From PHET01 sp038202795 (GTDB lineage Bacteria > Actinomycetota > Coriobacteriia > Anaerosomatales > PHET01), in assembly GCA_038202795.1 (NCBI GenBank), contig JBBREQ010000008.1, positions 1 to 42,612 of the forward strand: a DNA stretch of 42,612 nt, in the 5' to 3' direction. Each line of letters begins with the position of its first letter. The first letter of the stretch is position 1. The notes beneath the pieces were generated by a model, which worked only from the letters and a program-made list of their open reading frames with translations, was not told the origin of the DNA and did no database searches. Positions 1 through 7,276 of the stretch are shown here, piece after piece. A program made the position numbers and the translations under genes.

Positions 1-275
1 GGGTCGCCCTCGGCGATGCCGGCGTCGATGTGCTCGGCCATGTTGGTGAGGAACGCGATGACGTCGTGGTTGGTGACGCGCTCGATCTCGTCGATGCGCT
101 CGACCTCGAACGCGGCGGTCGCTCGGATGTGCGCGGCCTCCTCGGCCGAGATTCCTGCCTGCCCCAGCTCGGCCTGCGCCTCGCACGCGAGCACCTCGAT
201 CTCCTGCCAGATCGCAAACTTGTTCTCAAGCTCCCAGATGCGAGCCATGTCAGGACGGGAGTAGCGAGGGATCAT
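1..275 (-). CDS. purB: Adenylosuccinate lyase, N-terminal part (cut by window edge)
   Basis: The enzyme performs two beta-elimination steps of purine synthesis: SAICAR to AICAR, and adenylosuccinate to AMP. The first ~91 residues are visible. They begin MIPRYSRPDM and continue through ARIWELENKFAIWQEIE and ERVTNHDVIAFLTN, which is the standard PurB N-terminus including the TNHDV segment. The start is the ATG at 275-273, with a GGAGGT ribosome site 7 nt upstream. The rest of the gene lies beyond position 1. It is transcribed away from the accessory island and probably marks the island's core-genome border. Confidence 0.9.
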   Translation of the reverse strand, partial: MIPRYSRPDMARIWELENKFAIWQEIEVLACEAQAELGQAGISAEEAAHIRATAAFEVERIDEIERVTNHDVIAFLTNMAEHIDAGIAEGD

Positions 276-316
276 GAGGAAGACCTCCGTGGAGTGCGTG
301 GGCGGGGTGCATAGGC

Positions 317-345
317 ATTATCGCCGAGGATGGAGCGGGGGTCAC
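317..345 (-). promoter_or_regulatory. Probable purB promoter
   Basis: On the minus strand, GTGACC (345-340) and GATAAT (322-317) are separated by exactly 17 nt and lie about 42 nt upstream of the purB ATG. The -10 matches 5 of 6 consensus bases and the -35 matches 4 of 6. This is a sequence match only. Confidence 0.5.
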
Positions 346-419
346 GCCGGAGTAGCCAGCAAAGGCTCAACGAGTGACACAGTGTGTACAATGTCCGACC
401 CCTTGGGTAGACTCTAAGT

Positions 420-488
420 GATCCTTTGCCCAAGGCTTTGGGTCTTGGCAGCGCCTCAGTCGCCGTTAAGACTGGGGCTTTTCCTTTT
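420..488 (+). ncRNA. Candidate small RNA of about 70 nt
   Basis: TGTACA (385-390) and TAGACT (408-413) are spaced 17 nt apart and would start a transcript near 420. The predicted RNA has a small hairpin (CCCAA/TTGGG around GGCT, 429-442) and ends at a strong intrinsic terminator at 453-488. It lies between purB and the AbiE operon and is antisense to the 3' end of the small gene at 466-642. Expression is unproven, and the -35 and -10 each match only 4 of 6 consensus bases. Confidence 0.3.
453..488 (+). terminator. Intrinsic terminator, plus strand
   Basis: GCCTCAGTC (453-461) pairs with GACTGGGGC (470-478) in a 9-bp stem (one G-U pair) around an 8-nt loop. TTTTCCTTTT follows immediately. No plus-strand protein gene lies upstream, so it may end a small RNA. 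Confidence 0.55.
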
Positions 489-642
489 CTGGTGCCGGCT
501 TGTGGATCTCAATTTGGGCACCCTCACTGCGGATCTTGCGTAGGTAGGACGCGTCAGCCGGAAACGCCGTCCGTAGACGTAGGCAACCATCATCTTGTCT
601 ATCGAGTACAACGACGTACGAGTTCTCCGTGACGATCAGCAC
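466..642 (-). CDS. Small 58-aa protein downstream of AbiEii, possibly a remnant
   Basis: This short frame starts with GTG at 642-640, only 7 nt beyond the AbiEii stop, and ends with TAA at 468-466. It reads MLIVTENSYVVVLDRQDD, then RTAFPADASYLRKIRSEG, then a charged PAPEKEKPQS tail. An in-frame TAA sits just before the start, and no good Shine-Dalgarno site is seen. The YVVVLD plus TAFP pattern resembles the C-terminal strand region of RelE/barnase-like nuclease folds, but I cannot assign a family. It could be a free small gene of the AbiE operon or the tail of a lost larger gene. Confidence 0.4.
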   Translation of the reverse strand: MLIVTENSYVVVLDRQDDGCLRLRTAFPADASYLRKIRSEGAQIEIHKPAPEKEKPQS

Positions 643-648
643 GCGTCG

Positions 649-1407
649 TTATTCGCTCGGCCGCCGCCGGAGCTGCTTCAGCTTCCACTCCATCCGCGGA
701 CTCGCGATGGCGGCGCCGAGTGCTTCTGGCTCCTGCCCGAAGAGTAGCTCTGGACGGTATACGTTCTCCTCACCCAGCAAGCGAAGGTACTCGACGTGTG
801 CGGGGGCGAGCCGACTGAGAGACTGGATCAATGGCATGGCTCGAGCGATGAGGCTCTCCACCGTAGGCCTCTCGGCAGCGGTGAGCATCGGATAGCCGAA
901 CAGCGCACATATCTTGCGCGCAACGAGTTCCGTTGGCATCAGGCACCTGAACTCCACCTCACCAGCGACCGGCTGTGCCCACACAGTGGCCCACCGCCGA
1001 ATTGGAGATCGATCCAGGAAGTTGAGGTCCACCTTGACGTGGTCTTGGTGCGATCCGTATACCATTCGCACCATCATCCCCGCATGATCTTGCTTGGGGG
1101 TGCCGATGCGATAGCCAATCAGCCGTGCTTCTGCGAACAGCTGGCTAACGACCTCCTCGCGTTCGGCCTCCATCTCCACCTGCAGGACGCTGCCCACGTA
1201 CAAGAGATCGATGTCCACCGAGAGCCTGACTATGCGTGGCAAGTGGAAGAGGTTGAGCGCAGTTCCACCATGCAAGACCAGCCGCTTCTCAAGAAACGGG
1301 TTGCGCTGGAGGGCCTGCAGCAACTCAAGCAGGCGCTCAACCTTCTCAATCGACCGCTGGTCATAGCCCTCCCCCAGCTGTATCTGGGGTCTCATCCGTT
1401 CAACCAC
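649..1407 (-). CDS. abiEii: AbiEii-type nucleotidyltransferase toxin
   Basis: A 252-aa member of the AbiEii/DUF1814 family, nucleotidyltransferase-fold toxins of type IV toxin-antitoxin and abortive-infection systems. Studied relatives transfer nucleotides to tRNA or are bacteriostatic. The diagnostic motifs are intact: LHGGTALN at about residues 45-52 and SVDIDL at 63-68, supplying the GG and DxD metal-binding elements. It overlaps the upstream abiEi by 16 nt, so the two are translationally coupled with the antitoxin first, as is usual. It is somewhat shorter than the typical ~300 aa, but both core motifs are present. Confidence 0.85.
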   Translation of the reverse strand: MVERMRPQIQLGEGYDQRSIEKVERLLELLQALQRNPFLEKRLVLHGGTALNLFHLPRIVRLSVDIDLLYVGSVLQVEMEAEREEVVSQLFAEARLIGYRIGTPKQDHAGMMVRMVYGSHQDHVKVDLNFLDRSPIRRWATVWAQPVAGEVEFRCLMPTELVARKICALFGYPMLTAAERPTVESLIARAMPLIQSLSRLAPAHVEYLRLLGEENVYRPELLFGQEPEALGAAIASPRMEWKLKQLRRRPSE

Positions 1408-2195
1408 TCCTCAACCTCGACATCAGCCGGCACGTAGAGCCGCCAGTGCGCCACAAACCGGGCCGCGCGCTCCCTGTCACCGAGATAGTACGGCCCCGTG
1501 CCTATCCGATCCCTTAACGCCTGCAGGGCATCGTCCTCCAGACGCCACTGCGAAGAGCCCAGACTAAGCACCCACGCTGTCCGAGCGACGACCGTAGGCG
1601 AGCCGAGTAGATCGAGGTAGTCGAGCACATCATCGAGGCGCCAGGACGGTACTGCCCCCACGCTGCGAAGTAACATTTCGAGGCCACCTCCCCACCGAGG
1701 GTCGGCGAGGCAGTCCACCAGCGTGCGTTCTCGGGTCGTGACGCGAACGGGCTCTCCATCGATGTGCCGCGCCAACGTATGTCGGGAGAGAACCGACTCC
1801 TTCGCCATCCCCTGTGGCATCTTCAGCCTCACGTACTCGTACGCTCCGTAGGTACGACGAAAGGGCCGCGCCGCCGATGAGAAGGTCACCCGCCTCAACA
1901 CGTTATGCGAGAGCCCCAGAGCCACGAGGGCAGACGCATGGGAGATCACGACGTCTGATCCGAGCTTGGACGCGAGCACCAGCGAATCCGGGTTCCTGGT
2001 CGCGAACAGTCCGAAGCGGGAGACGTAGACACCCCGCATGACGCGCTCGGCCCACCCGCGTTCAACCGCATGGTCGAGACGGTGCTTGGCGGCGGCAGGT
2101 GAAGAGCCCACCGGCAGGGCGTTCCCGAACTCTCGTATCGTGAAGACGTGATGGCCTGCGAGGTAATCTTGTGTCGACTGCATGCCAGTTGTCAT
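1392..2195 (-). CDS. abiEi: AbiEi-family antitoxin / autorepressor
   Basis: A 267-aa AbiEi antitoxin with an N-terminal winged helix-turn-helix: FTIREFGNALPV, AAAKHRLDHAVERGWAERV and MRGVYVSRFG at about residues 15-65. The C-terminal AbiEi domain follows, with TTRERTLVDCLADPRWGGG near residue 160. Known members repress their own promoter through inverted repeats and neutralise AbiEii without a stable protein complex. A promoter with an overlapping palindrome lies directly upstream (2206-2257), fitting autorepression. The start is the ATG at 2195; an internal ATG four codons on is an alternative. Confidence 0.85.
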   Translation of the reverse strand: MTTGMQSTQDYLAGHHVFTIREFGNALPVGSSPAAAKHRLDHAVERGWAERVMRGVYVSRFGLFATRNPDSLVLASKLGSDVVISHASALVALGLSHNVLRRVTFSSAARPFRRTYGAYEYVRLKMPQGMAKESVLSRHTLARHIDGEPVRVTTRERTLVDCLADPRWGGGLEMLLRSVGAVPSWRLDDVLDYLDLLGSPTVVARTAWVLSLGSSQWRLEDDALQALRDRIGTGPYYLGDRERAARFVAHWRLYVPADVEVEEWLNG

Positions 2196-2205
2196 GGATA
2201 GCCCC

Positions 2206-2257
2206 TAAGTCGCACTCTGTACGACTTAAGTGTACTGTACGCAAGTCCAGTTGCCAA
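2206..2257 (-). promoter_or_regulatory. abiE promoter with overlapping palindromic operator
   Basis: On the minus strand, TTGGCA (2257-2252) and TACACT (2234-2229) are separated by exactly 17 nt. Directly abutting the -10 is a perfect inverted repeat of 7-bp arms, TAAGTCG (2206-2212) and CGACTTA (2222-2228), with a 9-nt spacer covering the start point. A protein bound there would block RNA polymerase. AbiEi is the obvious candidate, by analogy with characterised AbiEi proteins. Confidence 0.65.
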
Positions 2258-2292
2258 TAGACACCTGATGGTCGCTCTCAGGGCGACTAACG
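2235..2292. repeat. 58-bp dispersed repeat, copy A
   Basis: This stretch matches 10258-10315 at 49 of 58 positions with no gaps, in the same orientation. Both copies begin CTGTACGCAA and end near GGGCGA(C/T)TAACG, with an imperfect palindrome GGTCGCTCT-N-AGGGCGA inside. Copy A carries the -35 box of the abiE promoter (TTGGCA on the minus strand), so it is part of a working promoter region. Confidence 0.7.
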
Positions 2293-2330
2293 GTATGCGA
2301 TTAGCAACTCCCCTTTCGGATTCCATCAGG

Positions 2331-3476
2331 CTACAACGGTCGCTCCAGAACCTCCATGACTGGCCGAGCAATCCACACCCTGCCCCATTCGCGACCCGTG
2401 AACTCCTCGAGGAGCCCCGCAGCTTCCAGCGCTGCGATCGCCTTGCGCGCCGTCGGGTCGGACACGCCGAGACGGCGGGCGGCGACAGCGGCACTCACCA
2501 TCGGCGAGCGGAAGATCTCGTCTACCAAGGCGAGTGCTTTGGGCTTCGCCCCCACGAGCATACGATAGTGCTCGCGCATCTCGGCCAGCTCAGTGGCCTG
2601 CTCGGCAGCGCGGCTGGCCACCTGAGAGACGCCCTCAAGGAAGAACAGCAGCCAGCTTCGCCAGTCCGCATCGGTGCGCACCGCCTGTAGCGCGTCGTAG
2701 TAGGCGTTCCTGTGTGCCTCGAAGTACGCCGAAAGGTAAAGCAACGGCTGCGACAGACGCTGCCGCTCGACGAGGAAGAGCGTGATCAGCAGCCGCCCGA
2801 TACGCCCGTTACCGTCGAGGAACGGGTGAATCGCCTCGAACTGCTCGTGAACCATCGCGCATTGCACGAGCTCGGGTAGAGCGTCGCGATCGTGGAGGAA
2901 TCGCTCCCACGCGCCAAGCGCATCCAGCATCTCATCGGGTGGAGGCGGCACATATGCCGCAGTCTCGATTGTGGAGCCGGGCCGCCCAATCCAGTTCTGG
3001 GAACGACGGAACTCCCCCGGTGTCGCATGCTCTCCCCGAACCCCGGTCATCAAGATCTCGTGAATCTCGCGGATCAAGCGCAAAGAGAGTGGGAACTGGG
3101 ACAGTCGGGTCAGACCGTGCTCAAGCGCTGTGACGTAGTTGCGCACCTCGCGGACGTCGTCGCGGGTCGCCTCCACGCGGTCGGGCTCAATTTCGTCGAG
3201 GAACAGGTCCGACAGGCTCGCCTGTGTCCCCTCGATTCTGGACGAGAGCACTGCTTCGCGCCTTGTGTAGGGGTCGGTGAGCAGGTGCGGGTTGGGCAGT
3301 TGCGAACCGACGCCAGCGAGATGGCTGAGTGCGGCATCAGCCCGCGACAGCGCGATGACCAAGCCCGTGTCCCACTCGATTGTCGGCGGAAGTGGAGCAG
3401 GCACGAACGCCCAGTATCCTGCCTCGGCGCGAACGACCTGACCGGCCTGAGGCGACGCGTAGTCCTTCGGATCCAC
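2331..3476 (-). CDS. Fic-family AMP-transferase with C-terminal winged helix (first copy)
   Basis: A 381-aa Fic protein. Fic domains usually transfer AMP from ATP to a protein hydroxyl. The complete active-site loop HPFLDGNGRIGR lies at residues 217-228. An N-terminal inhibitory motif SSRIEGT (78-84) is the form in which the Glu blocks ATP binding in cis. The C-terminus (about 310-370) is a winged helix, AAVAARRLGVSDPTARKAI. The start is GTG at 3476, with GGGAGAG a few bases upstream. The upstream region holds TTTGCAA palindromes that may be its operators. The protein target is unknown. Confidence 0.9.
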   Translation of the reverse strand: MDPKDYASPQAGQVVRAEAGYWAFVPAPLPPTIEWDTGLVIALSRADAALSHLAGVGSQLPNPHLLTDPYTRREAVLSSRIEGTQASLSDLFLDEIEPDRVEATRDDVREVRNYVTALEHGLTRLSQFPLSLRLIREIHEILMTGVRGEHATPGEFRRSQNWIGRPGSTIETAAYVPPPPDEMLDALGAWERFLHDRDALPELVQCAMVHEQFEAIHPFLDGNGRIGRLLITLFLVERQRLSQPLLYLSAYFEAHRNAYYDALQAVRTDADWRSWLLFFLEGVSQVASRAAEQATELAEMREHYRMLVGAKPKALALVDEIFRSPMVSAAVAARRLGVSDPTARKAIAALEAAGLLEEFTGREWGRVWIARPVMEVLERPL

Positions 3477-3493
3477 TGGTCACTCTCCCAAAG

Positions 3494-3760
3494 TCAGATT
3501 GCAGAGAGGCGGGTGCTTTGCAAGTTTCGCTTGCTATTCTTGCAAAGCTCTGGGGACTTTGCAACCGGAGTTGGGAACCCGCCGGTTCCAGGGAGCGTCC
3601 GTTCGTACTGCTTGCTCGCAATGCGTTCGCGGAGCGTGCGCACACTCCAGTGCTCCCGGGCGACGGAAAAGGCGTAGAAGTACCGTTTCTGCTGGTCAGA
3701 GTGCATCAACAACTCTGCGAGGTGACTCCAGGCCAAGCTTCTCAACACTGCCGAGAAGAA
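3494..3760 (-). pseudogene. Remnant of a YhcG/DUF1016 PDDEXK nuclease
   Basis: The minus strand encodes FFSAVLRSLAWSHLAELL, then DQQKRYFYAF and WSVRTLRERIASKQYERT. This is the conserved N-terminal YhcG block (W.H..LL, D..KR.FYA, WSVR.L...I.S..YERT). An in-frame TAG lies just upstream, and the frame ends about 30 residues after the block with no nuclease domain. It is a broken fragment of a gene family common in defence islands. The first ~20 codons before its stop have been reused as the Fic promoter region. Confidence 0.65.
3515..3564. promoter_or_regulatory. TTTGCAA palindromes upstream of fic
   Basis: GCTTTGCAAG (3515-3524) and CTTGCAAAGC (3539-3548) form a perfect 10-bp inverted repeat with a 14-nt spacer. 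A third ACTTTGCAAC follows at 3555-3564. They lie 40-90 nt upstream of the Fic start at 3476, where a promoter is expected. The likely ligand is a helix-turn-helix regulator, possibly the Fic protein's own winged helix. Confidence 0.45.
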
Positions 3761-3894
3761 CGTTGTCTAGAGTCAGCGAGCACGCCGAGTACGCCCCCGC
3801 CGCGGCGGCGCACATCGCCGATCACGCTATCCATGGCTTAGGTTGGCCAACTTGTGCCAGAATCCACATCGTGCCCCCATCCCCAGGGAGACTC

Positions 3895-5793
3895 ATGGAC
3901 CCGCATCAGCCGTCAACGCAACTGTCGGCATCACAAATGCTCCGCCTCATGAAGGCGAGCGTGCGCGACGCCAGTGTAGTGCGCGTGCGCACAGATCTTC
4001 CTCCGTCGGGATATGACATGAGCGAGTTCCTTGCGAACGCGCGCATCATGTTACGTGCCATCCAAGAAGACCCCCCAAAGGCGACCAAGACGCTCGGGAA
4101 CTTGGAGCGAAAGTTCGTCCGCAAGGTCTACTTCGAGATGGAGTGGCCCGAGGCGTACCGGGAGTTGGGCGCCCATCTGAAGGCTTTCGACGAGGAGCAA
4201 GTGCTGGGCGTCCACGTGATTCGCGTGGTGCTCGAGTTGGCCAAGCTCGTGAAGAAGCGCAAAGGCCGCTTCCACGTGACCGCGTTGGCAGCGGATCTTC
4301 TTCAGGAGACGAGAACCGGAGAACTGTACGAGCTGCTGTTCCGCACGTATTTCGGCACGTTCAACCTCTCCTACGTGTCCCGCCTCCTTCCTGAGCGGCT
4401 CTCGCTACAGACACACGTGGTGGACATACTCTGGTACCTAGCGAGCCTCGGGCAGGAGCCCTTCAGCACGGAGGAGCTTGCCCACCTGTGGCCGGAGCTA
4501 GTGAGCGAATTCTCCTCACACAGGTGGTGGCCCGCCGAGGGGGCGTTCTCCTACGCCCTCACGGCTCAGATCATCGACCCTCTCCGTCAGTTTGGACTGG
4601 TTGAACGCCTCGGCGTGCACGCCATCGAGGATACGCTTGGCTACTCTCTCCCACCTTGGCGGCCGACACCCCTCTTCGCCCAGGTCATCGAGATCGATCT
4701 TGGCCCCGCTGACCCCGACGAGATATTCGTGCCAGCCGAGATGCTCGACATCGAGTCTGCGTTCAGACGTTTTCGGGCCGAGGCCGACTCTGCCGTGCTC
4801 AACCAACGCGAGAGCGCCGATTCTATTCTCGACGCATGGCTCAGTTTCGTGGACCGAGAAGGCCCTGAGTCCCTTGAAGGATGGGACCGCGAACGATTCC
4901 GCGTCCGTCCTGGAAAGAAGCCGAGGCGCTTCACGACCCACTTCGGCCCCGAGTTCGCAATGCGCCTGGCGGATGCGTTCATCGAGGAGACGGCACGCCG
5001 AGCGCTGCCACAAGATCCCGATGTTGTGATGTTCGCGGCCCTTGTCATCCAGGAATTCGCCGTATGGTGCGTGGAGCACGAGTTGGTTCCCGCGAGCGAC
5101 GTAATCGTGCAGATCGTGCGCACCGAGAAGCTCGCCGCTTCGCTCTCGGAGCTCAAGATGGGTGCCCCTTTCGTCGAGGACGCACACGTTGTGCGGCTGA
5201 AGGTGACGCTGGGCGGCGTGAAGCCGCTTGTCTGGAGACGCATTGAGGTCTGGGACGACTGCACCATGGGCGAGCTTCACCTCGCCATCAACGCCGCCAT
5301 GGGATGGACCAACTCTCATCTGCATCGATTCGCAATTGGCCATCGCAGCATCGGTGTTCCTGACGACTTCGGACTTCCCGGGCAAGAAGATGAGGACGAG
5401 GAAGATGTTCTGTTGTGCGACCTACTCGATGTGGGAGTCACCACCTTTGCCTACGAATACGACTTCGGGGATGGCTGGCGTCACCGCGTCATCGTCGAAT
5501 CCACCGATGAGCCTCTGGACGAGGTCTACTATCCACGCTGCACAGGTGGCTCGAACGCGTGCCCACCAGAGGATGTTGGCGGCCCCTACGGGTATGCGCA
5601 GTTCGTGAAGGCGATGAGCTCGAGTGTGTCCGATGCGTCCAAACAACCCGATGCGTATCTTGAGGACGCCGAAGATGATCCGGAGGACTATCGCGGCTGG
5701 TATGGGCGATCATTCGACCCCCACGCCTTCGATGCCGATGAGGCGAGCCACAGAATTCGCCAGTGGCAGGAAACGCCGGACCGTCCATGGTGA
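3895..5793 (+). CDS. Large protein with C-terminal plasmid pRiA4b ORF-3-like domain
   Basis: A 632-aa protein. The last ~200 residues (about 425-632) match the plasmid pRiA4b ORF-3 / IS1096 TnpR-like family (PF07929): VVRLKVTLGGVKPLVWRRIE, then AMGWTNSHLHRF, then FAYEYDFGDGWRHRV and CTGGSNACPPEDVGGPYGY. The function of this domain is not established. The N-terminal ~420 residues are helical, include WWPAEGAFSYALTAQIIDPL, and match nothing I recognise. The start is ATG 3895, behind AGGGAG, because the much longer open frame upstream runs over the YhcG remnant. No partner gene lies in the same direction. Confidence 0.75.
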   Translation: MDPHQPSTQLSASQMLRLMKASVRDASVVRVRTDLPPSGYDMSEFLANARIMLRAIQEDPPKATKTLGNLERKFVRKVYFEMEWPEAYRELGAHLKAFDEEQVLGVHVIRVVLELAKLVKKRKGRFHVTALAADLLQETRTGELYELLFRTYFGTFNLSYVSRLLPERLSLQTHVVDILWYLASLGQEPFSTEELAHLWPELVSEFSSHRWWPAEGAFSYALTAQIIDPLRQFGLVERLGVHAIEDTLGYSLPPWRPTPLFAQVIEIDLGPADPDEIFVPAEMLDIESAFRRFRAEADSAVLNQRESADSILDAWLSFVDREGPESLEGWDRERFRVRPGKKPRRFTTHFGPEFAMRLADAFIEETARRALPQDPDVVMFAALVIQEFAVWCVEHELVPASDVIVQIVRTEKLAASLSELKMGAPFVEDAHVVRLKVTLGGVKPLVWRRIEVWDDCTMGELHLAINAAMGWTNSHLHRFAIGHRSIGVPDDFGLPGQEDEDEEDVLLCDLLDVGVTTFAYEYDFGDGWRHRVIVESTDEPLDEVYYPRCTGGSNACPPEDVGGPYGYAQFVKAMSSSVSDASKQPDAYLEDAEDDPEDYRGWYGRSFDPHAFDADEASHRIRQWQETPDRPW

Positions 5794-5808
5794 GGTGATC
5801 CGGTATCG

Positions 5809-6000
5809 TCATGCTGGTTCAGCGCCCTCCCCCTCGAGCGCCATCGCGCGCTCCATCGCCTCCTGAAGCCCCCCTTGCGCGCGACGCCTAGAGAGCGTCG
5901 GAGTGTTCGCCTCGAAGTACGCCGAGAGGTAGTGCAGCGGCTGCGACATGCGCTGCCGCTCGATGAGGAAGTGAGTGATCAGCAGCCGGCCCGATATGGC
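5809..6000 (-). pseudogene. Fragment of a second Fic gene
   Basis: The minus strand reads GRLLITHFLIERQRMSQPLH, then YLSAYFEANTPTL. It is nearly identical to residues 227-255 of the intact Fic at 2331-3476 (GRLLITLFLVERQRLSQPLL then YLSAYFEAHRNAY), then diverges and stops. The DNA of 5905-6000 aligns with about 2710-2803. Everything before the Fic-motif glycine-arginine is missing. It is a truncated paralog from duplication or recombination. Confidence 0.75.
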
Positions 6001-6016
6001 CGCATCGCAAGTGAAT

Positions 6017-6071
6017 CATATAATGTATGTCGATTGACTTTCCATATATCGTGGTTTACTTTCATTATATG
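6017..6071 (+). promoter_or_regulatory. Leaderless promoter flanked by a 9-bp inverted repeat
   Basis: TTGACT (6034-6039) and TACTTT (6057-6062) are 17 nt apart and would start transcription at about 6068-6069, which is the A of the ATG. CATATAATG (6017-6025) and CATTATATG (6063-6071) are exact reverse complements. The right arm covers the start codon. The layout suggests a leaderless mRNA repressed by a dimer bridging both arms, probably the downstream HTH protein itself. Confidence 0.5.
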
Positions 6072-6689
6072 CAAACGACGTACACCATCGAATCGATTCT
6101 CGGCAATCGCAGCCGAGTCGCCGTCCTGCGAGTGCTCAGGGGAGTGCTCGTCCCCCTCAACGCATCCCAGATCGCCCGCCACGCCCACCTCACGCACCCA
6201 GCGGTCACAACCGTCCTGCACGACCTGAACTCGATGGGCCTGGTCCGGAGCAGCTCGGCTGGCAAGGCCAACGTCCATACCCTCGTGCGCGAGAACCTCT
6301 ATGTGCAGAACATCGTGGACCCCCTCTTCGCCGCCGAGGAACAGATTCCCGAGGACATACTCGCTGCGCTGAGGGCCGCCTTCGAGGCGCAAACCGTCTC
6401 GGTAGTGCTCTTTGGTAGCTATGCTCGCGGGGACCAAGATGGGAACAGCGACGTGGACGTCGTGCTGGTGACAGCGGACACCGCAGCGAAGAACCGACTC
6501 GAGTCCACCTTGGACAATCGAATCTACGAGCTTGGTGTCCGCTTCGGTGCCTCGCTGTCACCGCTCACCTATGACCTGTCCGAGGCTGCCGTCCTGACAA
6601 ACAAGGCACCCGAACTGTTCCACTCGATCAGCAAGGACGGAATCACCGTATGCGGCCTCCAGCCATGGGAATGGACGCGCAATGGCTAG
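6069..6689 (+). CDS. HTH-nucleotidyltransferase fusion protein
   Basis: A 206-aa protein. Residues ~5-75 are a winged helix (ASQIARHAHLTHPAVTTVLH, DLNSMGLVRS). Residues ~105-200 are a minimal nucleotidyltransferase domain with GSYARGDQDGNSDVDVVLV (116-134), holding the GS and DxD catalytic elements. Such fusions resemble MNT-type antitoxins that AMPylate a HEPN toxin, but no HEPN gene is adjacent. The start at 6069 was chosen over 6027 because a promoter fits there and no Shine-Dalgarno site serves either. The region upstream is AT-rich, unlike its surroundings. Confidence 0.75.
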   Translation: MQTTYTIESILGNRSRVAVLRVLRGVLVPLNASQIARHAHLTHPAVTTVLHDLNSMGLVRSSSAGKANVHTLVRENLYVQNIVDPLFAAEEQIPEDILAALRAAFEAQTVSVVLFGSYARGDQDGNSDVDVVLVTADTAAKNRLESTLDNRIYELGVRFGASLSPLTYDLSEAAVLTNKAPELFHSISKDGITVCGLQPWEWTRNG

Positions 6690-6831
6690 GCCACAGGACA
6701 TTCGCGAGATTCCAAGAGGCGAAGCCGCCAAGGCTCGGATCGGGCCGACGCCTTAGGCTGCGCTTGTCCTAGAACGCCAGGTGTTACTCCCGCCCGCACA
6801 CGGCCACCTTGACGCCGATGATCGCCACCCA

Positions 6832-7182
6832 CTATTTCCATGGCCAGAGCAGCCAGTTGGTCCACACCAGCGCCGCAATCACGAGCACGAGCCGGATCGG
6901 CGTCGCCCACGGCAGCGTCCAGATCCACAGGCAGATCATCCACGGCAGGAAGAGCAACCAGATCACGCCCTGCACCACGAGTGGCAGCGAGCGCGTCCAC
7001 GCCCACGCCTCGGCGAGCCGGGCCGGGTTCGTGAACAGGTAATACACGAATGCGCCGCTCACCACCGCGCCCAGCCCGAAGACCGCGAGGCTGAACATCT
7101 GCTCGCCCGGGGCCTGCTCGGCGAAACTGCGCGCCGTTGCCGTGGTCGTCGCCACGGTCGTCTGGGTGGTCGTTGTTTCCAT
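6832..7182 (-). CDS. Small three-helix membrane protein
   Basis: A 116-aa protein with a Thr-rich N-terminus (METTTTQTTVATTTATA) and three hydrophobic segments at about residues 29-50, 68-90 and 95-115, rich in Trp. The start is ATG 7182 with AAGGAGAG ahead of it. I do not recognise a named family. It lies downstream of a TetR gene on the same strand, and a GGAAAC-type palindrome shared with that gene's promoter sits at 7202-7227. It is thus the likely regulated target, perhaps a stress or efflux-associated membrane protein. Confidence 0.65.
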   Translation of the reverse strand: METTTTQTTVATTTATARSFAEQAPGEQMFSLAVFGLGAVVSGAFVYYLFTNPARLAEAWAWTRSLPLVVQGVIWLLFLPWMICLWIWTLPWATPIRLVLVIAALVWTNWLLWPWK

Positions 7183-7201
7183 CGTTCTCTCCTTCGTTCG
7201 T

Positions 7202-7227
7202 GGAAACCCGTTTGGTTTCCAGTTTCC
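7202..7227. promoter_or_regulatory. TetR-type operator before the small membrane protein
   Basis: GGAAACC (7202-7208), a 5-nt spacer and GGTTTCC (7214-7220) form a perfect palindrome. Another half-site AGTTTCC abuts it at 7221-7227. The same half-sites occur at 7839-7876 in front of the TetR gene, which indicates a shared regulator. Confidence 0.6.
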
Positions 7228-7276
7228 ATAGGGCCCAACAAAGGGCCTTCGCCAGCTCGGCGAGGCCCCGCCTTGC

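Noticed and set aside
4516..5385. Minus-strand 289-codon frame opposite the pRiA4b ORF-3-like gene
   Set aside because: It is a shadow of the plus-strand gene, with no recognisable family.
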